64,000 bases of DNA, taken from assembly GCF_014207955.1 (NCBI RefSeq), contig NZ_JACHLK010000009.1, positions 1 through 64,000 on the forward strand, in the 5' to 3' direction. The DNA is from Acidovorax soli (GTDB lineage: Bacteria; Pseudomonadota; Gammaproteobacteria; Burkholderiales; Burkholderiaceae_C). How positions within the stretch are numbered: the stretch's first letter is position 1; every line of letters begins with the position of its first letter. The notes under the pieces were generated by a model. It ran no database searches and was not told where the DNA came from. It worked only from the letters and a program-made list of their open reading frames with translations. Below, piece by piece: positions 44,612 to 52,134 of this stretch. The position numbers were made by a program, and so were the translations under genes.

Positions 44612-45651
44612 GCCAAGGACACAGCCCGGCCCTGGGTGCCGCCCCACCCACCACCCTGCCCGCCCAACGCCCTGCCCCCACCCGCATGCGCCTGAACCCC
44701 AAGTACCTGCCCTTGGTCGCCACCATCGCGCTGTTCCTGGCCATGGCCACGGCCGGCTCGGTGCTCTACACCGGCTTCTTCTCGGCCCAGGTCTTCCTCA
44801 ACCTGTTGATCGACAACGCCTTTTTGATCATCGTCGCGGTGGGCATGACCTTCGTGATCCTCTCGGGCGGCATCGACCTGTCGGTGGGCTCGGTCGTGGC
44901 GCTGACAACCATGGTGCTGGCCAGCCTGGTCGAGCACCACCACTGGAGCCCGCTCACCGCCATCCCGCTGGTGCTGCTCATGGGCACGGTGTTCGGGGCC
45001 TTCATGGGCTTTCTGATCGAGCGCTTCCGGCTGCAGCCCTTCATCGTGACGCTGGCGGGCATGTTCCTCGCGCGCGGTCTGTGCTATCTCATCAGCATCG
45101 ACTCGATCAGCATGGCCGACGAGGCCTATTCCGAGATGGCGCAGTGGCGCCTGGAACTGTGGGAGGGCGCTTCGCTTTCGCTGGGCGCATTGATCGCCAT
45201 CGCCGTGCTGCTGCTGGCGATCTTCGTCGCGCACTGCACGCCCTTCGGCCGCAACGTGTATGCCGTGGGCGGCAATGAGCATTCCGCCGTGCTCATGGGC
45301 CTGCCCGTGCGCGCGACGGTGATCGGCGTGTACACGCTCTCGGGCCTGTGCTCGGCGCTGGCCGGCGTGGTGTTCACCTTCTACATGCTCTCGGGCTATG
45401 GCCTGCACGCAACGGGCATGGAGCTCGATGCCATCGCCGCCGTGGTCATCGGCGGCACCTTGCTCACGGGCGGCGTCGGCTATGTGGCCGGCACGCTGTT
45501 CGGCGTGCTGATGCTCGGAATCATCCAGACCCTGATCTCCTTCGACGGCACGCTCAGCTCATGGTGGACGCGCATCGTCGTCGGCGTGCTGCTCTTCGTC
45601 TTCTGCCTGCTGCAGCGCCTGCTCACGCACCGCAGCGGCAAGCCTTCCTGA
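44608..45651 (+). CDS. yjfF: Sugar ABC transporter permease, YjfF-like
   Basis: This 347-residue CUT2 permease has a polar N-terminal tail of about 30 residues, then helices with LSGGIDLSVGSVVALTTMV and MELDAIAAVVIGGTLLTGGVGYVAG. It is the second membrane subunit of the YtfQRT-YjfF type importer. It starts within the end of ytfT. The dehydratase gene follows 30 bp later, joining transport and catabolism in one operon. Confidence 0.92.
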   Translation: MSQGHSPALGAAPPTTLPAQRPAPTRMRLNPKYLPLVATIALFLAMATAGSVLYTGFFSAQVFLNLLIDNAFLIIVAVGMTFVILSGGIDLSVGSVVALTTMVLASLVEHHHWSPLTAIPLVLLMGTVFGAFMGFLIERFRLQPFIVTLAGMFLARGLCYLISIDSISMADEAYSEMAQWRLELWEGASLSLGALIAIAVLLLAIFVAHCTPFGRNVYAVGGNEHSAVLMGLPVRATVIGVYTLSGLCSALAGVVFTFYMLSGYGLHATGMELDAIAAVVIGGTLLTGGVGYVAGTLFGVLMLGIIQTLISFDGTLSSWWTRIVVGVLLFVFCLLQRLLTHRSGKPS

Positions 45652-45681
45652 ACCACTGCATCACCTCTCTCTCACAAAAGC

Positions 45682-47415
45682 ATGACATCCTCCCCGCGCA
45701 AGCTCCGCTCCGCCGCATGGTTCGGCACCGCCGACAAGAACGGCTTCATGTACCGCAGCTGGATGAAGAACCAGGGCATCCCGGACCACGAGTTCGATGG
45801 CCGCCCCATCATCGGCATCTGCAACACCTGGTCCGAGCTCACGCCCTGCAATGCCCACTTCCGCAAGATCGCCGAGCACGTCAAGCGCGGTATCTACGAG
45901 GCGGGCGGCTTTCCGGTCGAGTTCCCGGTGTTCTCCAACGGCGAATCCAACCTGCGCCCCACGGCCATGCTCACGCGCAACCTGGCCAGCATGGACGTGG
46001 AGGAGGCCATCCGCGGCAACCCCATCGACGCGGTGGTGCTGCTGGTCGGCTGCGACAAGACCACGCCCGCCCTGCTGATGGGTGCGGCCAGCTGCGATGT
46101 GCCGGCCATCGTGGTCACGGGCGGGCCCATGCTCAACGGCAAGCTCGACGGCAAGGACATCGGTTCGGGCACGGCCGTGTGGCGCCTGCACGAATCGCTC
46201 AAGGCGGGCGAGATCAACGAGCACCAGTTCTTCGCGGCCGAAGCCGGCATGTCGCGCTCGGCCGGCACCTGCAACACCATGGGCACGGCCAGCACCATGG
46301 CCTGCATGGCCGAGTCGCTGGGCACCTCGCTGCCGCACAACGCCGCCATTCCGGCGGTGGATGCGCGCCGCTACGTGCTGGCCCACATGTCGGGCCGGCG
46401 CATCGTGGAGATGGCGCACGAAGGGCTCACGTTATCGAAGATCCTCACGCGCGAGGCCTTCGAGAACGCCATCCGCACGAACGCGGCCATCGGCGGATCG
46501 ACCAACGCGGTGATCCACCTGAAGGCCATCGCCGGGCGCATCGGTGTGCCACTGGACCTGGAAGACTGGACGCGCATCGGCCGCGGCACGCCCACGCTGG
46601 TGGACCTGCAGCCCTCGGGCCGCTTCCTGATGGAGGAGTTCTACTACGCGGGTGGCCTGCCGGCCGTGCTGCGCCGCCTGGGCGAGAACGGGCTGCTGCC
46701 CCATCCCAACGCCCTCACCGTCAACGGCAAGACGCTGTGGGACAACGTGCGCGAGGCCCCGCAGTACAACGACGAGGTGATCCGCCCGATCGAAAACCCG
46801 CTGATCGCCGATGGCGGCATCTGCATCCTGCGCGGCAACCTGTCGCCGCGTGGCGCGGTGCTCAAGCCCTCGGCGGCCTCGCCCGAGTTGCTCAAGCACC
46901 GCGGCCGCGCCGTGGTATTCGAGAACCTGGAGCACTACAAGGAACGCATCGTCGACGAAGACCTGGACATCGACGCCAGCTGCGTGATGGTGATGAAGAA
47001 CTGTGGCCCCAAGGGCTACCCCGGCATGGCCGAGGTGGGCAACATGGGGCTGCCGCCCAAGCTGCTGCGCCAGGGCGTGAAGGACATGGTGCGCATTTCC
47101 GACGCGCGCATGAGCGGCACGGCCTACGGCACCGTGGTGCTGCACGTGGCGCCCGAGGCCGCCGCGGGCGGCCCGCTGGCCGCTGTGCGCGACGGCGACT
47201 ACATCGAGCTCGACTGCGAACAGGGCCGCCTGCACCTCGATATCAGCGACGAAGAACTGGCCGCGCGCCTGGCCGCCCTGGCAGGCACCGACAACGGTGG
47301 TCGCGGCGGCTACCAGCGCCTGTATGTGGACCATGTGCTGCAGGCTGACGATGGCTGCGACTTCGACTTCCTGGTGGGCTGCCGCGGTGCCGCCGTGCCG
47401 CGCCACTCGCACTGA
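45682..47415 (+). CDS. IlvD/Edd-family dehydratase, probable L-arabinonate dehydratase
   Basis: This 577-residue iron-sulfur dehydratase has the cluster cysteines Cys47 (GICNTWSE), Cys124 (VGCDKTTPA) and Cys197 (AGTCNTMG), all preserved. The length and the FGTADKNGFMYRSWMKNQG start are typical of the pentonate/hexonate branch rather than IlvD itself. It should convert L-arabinonate to L-2-keto-3-deoxyarabonate. Related enzymes also accept D-fuconate or D-galactonate, so it may serve both branches. The next gene encodes the matching second dehydratase 23 bp on. Confidence 0.9.
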   Translation: MTSSPRKLRSAAWFGTADKNGFMYRSWMKNQGIPDHEFDGRPIIGICNTWSELTPCNAHFRKIAEHVKRGIYEAGGFPVEFPVFSNGESNLRPTAMLTRNLASMDVEEAIRGNPIDAVVLLVGCDKTTPALLMGAASCDVPAIVVTGGPMLNGKLDGKDIGSGTAVWRLHESLKAGEINEHQFFAAEAGMSRSAGTCNTMGTASTMACMAESLGTSLPHNAAIPAVDARRYVLAHMSGRRIVEMAHEGLTLSKILTREAFENAIRTNAAIGGSTNAVIHLKAIAGRIGVPLDLEDWTRIGRGTPTLVDLQPSGRFLMEEFYYAGGLPAVLRRLGENGLLPHPNALTVNGKTLWDNVREAPQYNDEVIRPIENPLIADGGICILRGNLSPRGAVLKPSAASPELLKHRGRAVVFENLEHYKERIVDEDLDIDASCVMVMKNCGPKGYPGMAEVGNMGLPPKLLRQGVKDMVRISDARMSGTAYGTVVLHVAPEAAAGGPLAAVRDGDYIELDCEQGRLHLDISDEELAARLAALAGTDNGGRGGYQRLYVDHVLQADDGCDFDFLVGCRGAAVPRHSH

Positions 47416-47438
47416 TCGACACCCCTCACTGCAACGAC

Positions 47439-48374
47439 ATGCCAATCACCACCTCTTCCTCCCCCCGCTACCGCGGCATCTTCCCCGTGGTGCCCACCAC
47501 CTTCCATGAAGACGGCACGCTGGACATCGAAAGCCAGAAGCGCTGCCTCGACTTCATGATCGACGCCGGCGTGGACGGCCTGTGCATCCTGGCCAATTTC
47601 TCCGAGCAGTTTTCCCTGTCCGACGCCGAGCGCGAGACGCTGACCCGTGTCTCGCTCGAACACGTGGCCGGCCGCGTACCCGTGATCGTGACCACCACCC
47701 ACTACGGCACGCGCGTGTGCGCCGAGCGCAGCCGCGCCGCGCAAGACATGGGCGCGGCCATGGTGATGGTGATGCCGCCCTACCATGGCGCCACCTTCCG
47801 CGTGCCCGAGGCGCAGATCCACGAGTTCTATGCCCGCGTCTCGGATGCAATCGGCATTCCCATCATGGTGCAGGATGCTCCGGCCAGCGGTACCGTGCTG
47901 TCGGCCCCGTTCCTGGCGCGCATGGCGCAGGAGATCGAGCACCTGGCCTACTTCAAGATCGAGGTGCCGGGCGCGGCCAGCAAGCTGCGCGAGCTGATCC
48001 GCCTGGGCGGCGCGGCCATCGAAGGGCCCTGGGATGGCGAGGAAGCCATCACCCTGCTGGCCGACCTCGATGCCGGCGCCACCGGGGCCATGACGGGCGG
48101 GGGCTTTCCCGACGGCATCCGCCCCATCATCGAGGCGCACCGCCAGGGCGATGCGGACCAGGCCTTCGCGCTGTACCAGCGCTGGCTGCCGCTCATCAAC
48201 CACGAAAACCGCCAGGGCGGCATCCTCACCGCCAAGGCGCTCATGAAGGAAGGCGGCGTGATCGCCTGTGAGGCCGGGCGCCACCCCTTCCCGGCCATGC
48301 ACCCCGAAGTGCGGCGGGGATTGATCGACATCGCACGCCGGCTCGATCCGCTGGTGCTGCGCTGGGCAAAGTGA
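47439..48374 (+). CDS. DapA-family lyase, probable L-2-keto-3-deoxyarabonate dehydratase
   Basis: This 311-residue TIM-barrel enzyme of the dihydrodipicolinate synthase family has Schiff-base Lys173 (YFKIEVPG). The region AILANFSEQFSLSDAER and the loop QDAPASGTVLS differ from DapA and fit the L-KDA dehydratase branch that produces 2,5-dioxopentanoate. That product is the substrate of the aldehyde dehydrogenase at 35455, completing the Weimberg route. An aldolase function cleaving to pyruvate and glycolaldehyde is the alternative. The stop overlaps the dgoK start by 4 bp (GTGA). Confidence 0.87.
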   Translation: MPITTSSSPRYRGIFPVVPTTFHEDGTLDIESQKRCLDFMIDAGVDGLCILANFSEQFSLSDAERETLTRVSLEHVAGRVPVIVTTTHYGTRVCAERSRAAQDMGAAMVMVMPPYHGATFRVPEAQIHEFYARVSDAIGIPIMVQDAPASGTVLSAPFLARMAQEIEHLAYFKIEVPGAASKLRELIRLGGAAIEGPWDGEEAITLLADLDAGATGAMTGGGFPDGIRPIIEAHRQGDADQAFALYQRWLPLINHENRQGGILTAKALMKEGGVIACEAGRHPFPAMHPEVRRGLIDIARRLDPLVLRWAK

Positions 48375-49405
48375 ACGCCGCCATGGAACAGGAAACCCAA
48401 GCCCCCGAGACTGACACCGCCCTGATCGGCCTGGATTGGGGCACCAGCTCGTTGCGCGCCTTCCGCTTCGATGCCACCGGCCAGGTGCAGCAGATGCGCC
48501 ACCGGCCCTGGGGCATCATGAACCTGCCGCCCGCAGCGGACGGCCAGCCCCACACCACTCACGCTGCCGCCTTCGAGCATGCCTTCGACGATGTCTGCGG
48601 CGACTGGCTGCAGGCCGAGCCGGGTGTACCCGTGCTGGCCTGCGGCATGGTGGGCAGTGCCCAGGGCTGGCGTGAGGCCGTTTATCTGGAATCGCCGGCC
48701 TCGCTGGACCACCTGGCCCAGGGCCTCACGCTGGTGCAGCATGCTGCCGGACACCAGGTACACATCGTGCCCGGCCTGATCCAGCGCGGCGACCTGCCCA
48801 ATGTGATGCGCGGCGAGGAGACCCAGGTGCTGGGCGTGATGGCCGGCCCGGACCGGCCCGACCAGGCGCCGGTGCTGATCGGCCTGCCCGGCACGCACAG
48901 CAAATGGGTGCTGGCGCGCAAACGCTCCATCGCGCAGTTCCACACCTTCATGACGGGCGAGGTATTCGCAACCCTGCGCGGCCACACCATCCTGGGCCGC
49001 ACCATGCAAGCGGCAGACACGACCGACGATGCCGCGTTCGCACGCGGCCTGCAGGTGGCGCGCTCGGCAGATGCCCCGCTGGGCCTGCTCTCGCACATCT
49101 TCAGCACGCGCACCCTGGGACTCACCGGCGCGCTACCCGGCTCGGCCCAGGCCGACTACCTCTCGGGCCTGCTTATCGGCCACGAGGTGGCTGCGCTCGC
49201 TGCCCAGCCAAACCAGGGAGCTACACGCGTCGTGCTCTGTGGCGAGCCCGACCTGTGCCGGCGCTACGCCCTGGCGCTGGCAGCCTATGGGCTGCCAGCG
49301 CCCGAAATCGCCGAGAACGCCACCGCGCGCGGGCTCTGGCAGATCGCCACCGCCGCCGGCCTGGCCACCCCTTCAGACACCCGCAGCACGGAGGCTGCAC
49401 GATGA
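48371..49405 (+). CDS. dgoK: 2-dehydro-3-deoxygalactonokinase
   Basis: This 344-residue sugar kinase of the DgoK family begins LIGLDWGTSSLRAFRFD (phosphate-1 loop) and contains ACGMVGSAQGW, IGLPGTHSKWV and FMTGEVFATLRGHTILG. It phosphorylates 2-keto-3-deoxygalactonate at C6. GTG at 48371 overlaps the previous stop; ATG at 48383 is an alternative start 4 codons later. The next gene, dgoA, starts within its stop. It belongs to the galactose branch of the operon. Confidence 0.92.
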   Translation: MNAAMEQETQAPETDTALIGLDWGTSSLRAFRFDATGQVQQMRHRPWGIMNLPPAADGQPHTTHAAAFEHAFDDVCGDWLQAEPGVPVLACGMVGSAQGWREAVYLESPASLDHLAQGLTLVQHAAGHQVHIVPGLIQRGDLPNVMRGEETQVLGVMAGPDRPDQAPVLIGLPGTHSKWVLARKRSIAQFHTFMTGEVFATLRGHTILGRTMQAADTTDDAAFARGLQVARSADAPLGLLSHIFSTRTLGLTGALPGSAQADYLSGLLIGHEVAALAAQPNQGATRVVLCGEPDLCRRYALALAAYGLPAPEIAENATARGLWQIATAAGLATPSDTRSTEAAR

Positions 49406-50055
49406 CCCTTCCCTCTTCTTCTGAACTTCTGGCCAGCGCCATGCGCCACTACGGCCTGGTCGCCATCCTGCGCGGCGTGCAGCCCGGCGAGGTGATCGCC
49501 ATCGGCCAGGCGCTGTACGACGCGGGCTTTCGGGTCATCGAGGTGCCGCTCAACTCGCCCGAGCCACTGGCCAGCATCCGCGCGCTGCGCGACGCCCTGC
49601 CCGCCGATGCGCTGATCGGCGCCGGCACGGTGATCCGCCCCGAGGACTGCGCCGCCGTGGCCGCGGCCGGCGGGCAGATCGTGGTCATGCCGCACAGCGA
49701 TGCGGCGGTGATCCGCGCCGCCAAGGCGGCCGGCATGGCCTGCGCGCCGGGCGTGGCCACGCTGACCGAGGCCTATGCCGCACTGGCAGCCGGGGCCGAT
49801 GTGCTCAAGCTCTTTCCGGCCGAAGCACTGGCGCCGGCCGTGCTCAAGGCCTGGCGGGCCGTGCTGCGCCCTCCCGTGGCGCTGCTGCCCGTGGGCGGCA
49901 TCACGCCCGGCAGCATCGCGGCCTATGCCCAGGCCGGGGCCAGCGGCTTTGGCCTGGGATCGGCCCTGTACAAGCCCGGCGACAGTGCGGTCGACGTGGC
50001 GCGCCATGCCGCCGATTTCATGCAGGCCTGGCGCGCCGCCTACCCTGCCCCCTGA
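49402..50055 (+). CDS. dgoA: 2-dehydro-3-deoxy-6-phosphogalactonate aldolase
   Basis: This 217-residue KDPG/KDPGal-type aldolase has Glu47 ([10 protein letters not shown]) and Schiff-base Lys136 (DVLKLFPAE). The [11 protein letters not shown] segment is characteristic of the galacto enzyme. It cleaves KDPGal to pyruvate and glyceraldehyde 3-phosphate. The ATG overlaps the dgoK stop by 4 bp. dgoD follows 43 bp later, so kinase, aldolase and dehydratase form the full De Ley-Doudoroff set. Confidence 0.93.
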   Translation: MTLPSSSELLASAMRHYGLVAILRGVQPGEVIAIGQALYDAGFRVIEVPLNSPEPLASIRALRDALPADALIGAGTVIRPEDCAAVAAAGGQIVVMPHSDAAVIRAAKAAGMACAPGVATLTEAYAALAAGADVLKLFPAEALAPAVLKAWRAVLRPPVALLPVGGITPGSIAAYAQAGASGFGLGSALYKPGDSAVDVARHAADFMQAWRAAYPAP

Positions 50056-50098
50056 CCGATTTGATTGCCCTCTCTCCTTTTTTCGACGAGCCGCCCCC

Positions 50099-51247
50099 AT
50101 GAAGATCACCCGATTGACCACATTCATCGTGCCACCGCGCTGGTGCTTTCTGAAGATCGAGACCGACGAGGGCATCGTCGGCTGGGGCGAACCCGTGCTC
50201 GAAGGCCGCGCCCACACGGTGGCCGCGGCCATCGAGGAGCTGGGCGACTACCTGATCGGCAAGGACCCGCGCCACATCGAGGACCATTGGACGGTGCTGT
50301 ACCGCGGCGGCTTCTACCGAGGCGGCGGCATCCACATGAGCGCGCTGGCCGGCATCGACCAGGCGCTGTGGGACATCAAGGGCAAGGCGCTGGGTGTGCC
50401 TGTTTCCGAATTGCTGGGCGGCTGTGTGCGCGACCGCATCAAGGTCTACAGCTGGATCGGTGGTGACCGGCCCAGTGAAACCGCCGCAGCCGCCAAGGCG
50501 GCTGTGGAGCGCGGCTTTTCCGCCGTGAAGATGAACGGCACCGAGGAACTGCAGTACGTGGACAGCTTCGACAAGGTGGAGCGCTGTCTGAACAACGTGG
50601 CCGCCGTGCGCGAGGCCGTGGGGCCCAACGTGGGCATTGGCGTGGACTTCCACGGCCGGGTGCACAAGCCCATGGCCAAGGTGCTGTTCAAGGAACTCGA
50701 GCCCTACCGGCTGATGTTCATCGAGGAGCCGGTGCTCAGCGAGCACTACGAGGCCCTGAAGGAGCTGGCGCACCTGTCGTCCACCCCCATCGCGCTGGGC
50801 GAGCGGCTGTACTCGCGCTGGGACTTCAAGCGCGTGCTGTCCGAAGGCTATGTGGACATCATCCAGCCCGACCCATCCCACTCCGGCGGCATCACCGAAA
50901 CGCGCAAGATCGCCGCCATGGCCGAGGCCTACGACGTGGCCCTGGCCCTGCACTGCCCGCTGGGGCCGATCGCGCTGGCGGCCAACCTGCAGCTCGACGG
51001 CGTCTGCTACAACGCCTTCATCCAGGAGCAGAGCCTGGGCATCCACTACAACGCCAGCAACGACCTGCTGGACTACGTGTCCAACGGCGAGGTGTTCGCG
51101 TACCAGGACGGCATGGTCGCCATCCCCCAGGGGCCGGGCCTGGGCATCGAAGTCAACGAAGCCTATGTGCGCGAGCGTGCCGCCGAGGGCCACCGCTGGC
51201 GCAACCCGGTCTGGCGCCACAAGGACGGGAGCTTCGCCGAGTGGTGA
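50099..51247 (+). CDS. dgoD: D-galactonate dehydratase
   Basis: This 382-residue enolase-superfamily enzyme is exactly the size of E. coli DgoD and keeps its residues at the same numbers: metal ligands Asp183, Glu209 and Glu235, and catalytic His185 and His285. It dehydrates D-galactonate to 2-keto-3-deoxygalactonate with Mg2+. It is the last gene of the 13-gene operon. The LexA-like box of the next operon starts 39 bp after its stop. Confidence 0.95.
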   Translation: MKITRLTTFIVPPRWCFLKIETDEGIVGWGEPVLEGRAHTVAAAIEELGDYLIGKDPRHIEDHWTVLYRGGFYRGGGIHMSALAGIDQALWDIKGKALGVPVSELLGGCVRDRIKVYSWIGGDRPSETAAAAKAAVERGFSAVKMNGTEELQYVDSFDKVERCLNNVAAVREAVGPNVGIGVDFHGRVHKPMAKVLFKELEPYRLMFIEEPVLSEHYEALKELAHLSSTPIALGERLYSRWDFKRVLSEGYVDIIQPDPSHSGGITETRKIAAMAEAYDVALALHCPLGPIALAANLQLDGVCYNAFIQEQSLGIHYNASNDLLDYVSNGEVFAYQDGMVAIPQGPGLGIEVNEAYVRERAAEGHRWRNPVWRHKDGSFAEW

Positions 51248-51285
51248 AACCCCGGGGATGACCGCGCCGTGGGCAGGGTGGAAAA

Positions 51286-51305
51286 TACTGTATTTACAAT
51301 CAGTA
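51286..51305 (+). promoter_or_regulatory. LexA (SOS) box
   Basis: TACTGTATTTACAATCAGTA matches the 20-bp E. coli LexA consensus at 16 positions, with both palindromic ends TACTG and CAGTA perfect and the CTG-N10-CAG spacing exact. It lies 22 bp before the ATG at 51328 and should place the nuclease-helicase pair under DNA-damage control. The site is seen in sequence; LexA binding is inference. Confidence 0.75.
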
Positions 51306-51327
51306 CTTCAACCACCCCACGGCCTCC

Positions 51328-52134
51328 ATGACGGCGCTCACCATCACCCGCTTCCACCGCACCCGCCTGATGCAGATCTGGCGGTCGGCGGGCTGGCCCT
51401 GCAAGGACGCGCTGGAGATCGACCTGCTGGCCGCTGAGCTCGTGGCCCTGCACACCTCGGCCGAGGGTTTCGAGACGCTGAAGCTCACCGAGGGCGGCAT
51501 CCGCCTGCTGGCCGAGGCGCGCCAGCGCGGCGTGCGCGCCCTGAGCCCGCATGACCGCATGGGCCAGCGCTTTGCGGCGCAGTTGCTGGCCTCGGGCCGC
51601 ATCGTCTGGCGCGAGCTGTCGCTGCGCGCCGTGATCGAGGGCCTGCCCGCTGAGGCGGTGCCACCGTCCCCGGTAGCGAGCAACCCGCTGTGGAGCGAGG
51701 ACACGCCCGCCAGCCGCAAGGCCGCCAATGTCTGGCGCATGGCGCGGCCGGACCTGTTTTCGGTGCGCAACACCACCGTGCCGGCCTACCTGCAGCCCAT
51801 GGTGCACGAGATCAAGCACAGCCGCGCCGACCTGCTGTCGGACCTGCGCCACGATGCCAAGCGCCAGGCCTACCAGTGGCTGTGCGAGGAGTGCTACTAC
51901 GTGTTCCCGGCGGGCATCGCCGAGCCGGAAGAAATCCCCGAGCATTTCGGCATCTGGGTGCTGCACGGCGGGGTGGACGATGGCCGCTTCGAGCTGCTGC
52001 GCCCGGCGCGCCATGCGAGCTGTACCCTGCCCTTTGCGGTGTGGATGGCCCTGTGCAAGGCCACGCCGCTGCGCAGCGAGGATGAACTGGCCCAGGCCCA
52101 CCTCGGTGAGCCCATTGGTGGTGACGCCCCATGA
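51328..52134 (+). CDS. PD-(D/E)XK nuclease-like protein (MmcB-like), SOS operon
   Basis: This 268-residue cytoplasmic protein has two parts. Residues 1-110 look like a winged-helix region (LKLTEGGIRLLAEARQRG; GRIVWREL). Residues 135-225 show Pro141-Asp142 followed by Glu161-Ile-Lys163, the PD-(D/E)XK nuclease signature, with HEIKHSRADLLSDLRHDAKRQ and a C-terminal YYVFPAG...PEHFGIWVLHGG. The order of motifs resembles MmcB, an alphaproteobacterial SOS/repair protein of about 155 residues. The family assignment is from motifs only. Its stop overlaps the helicase ATG by 4 bp, and a LexA box precedes it, so a DNA-repair role with the helicase is likely. Confidence 0.75.
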   Translation: MTALTITRFHRTRLMQIWRSAGWPCKDALEIDLLAAELVALHTSAEGFETLKLTEGGIRLLAEARQRGVRALSPHDRMGQRFAAQLLASGRIVWRELSLRAVIEGLPAEAVPPSPVASNPLWSEDTPASRKAANVWRMARPDLFSVRNTTVPAYLQPMVHEIKHSRADLLSDLRHDAKRQAYQWLCEECYYVFPAGIAEPEEIPEHFGIWVLHGGVDDGRFELLRPARHASCTLPFAVWMALCKATPLRSEDELAQAHLGEPIGGDAP

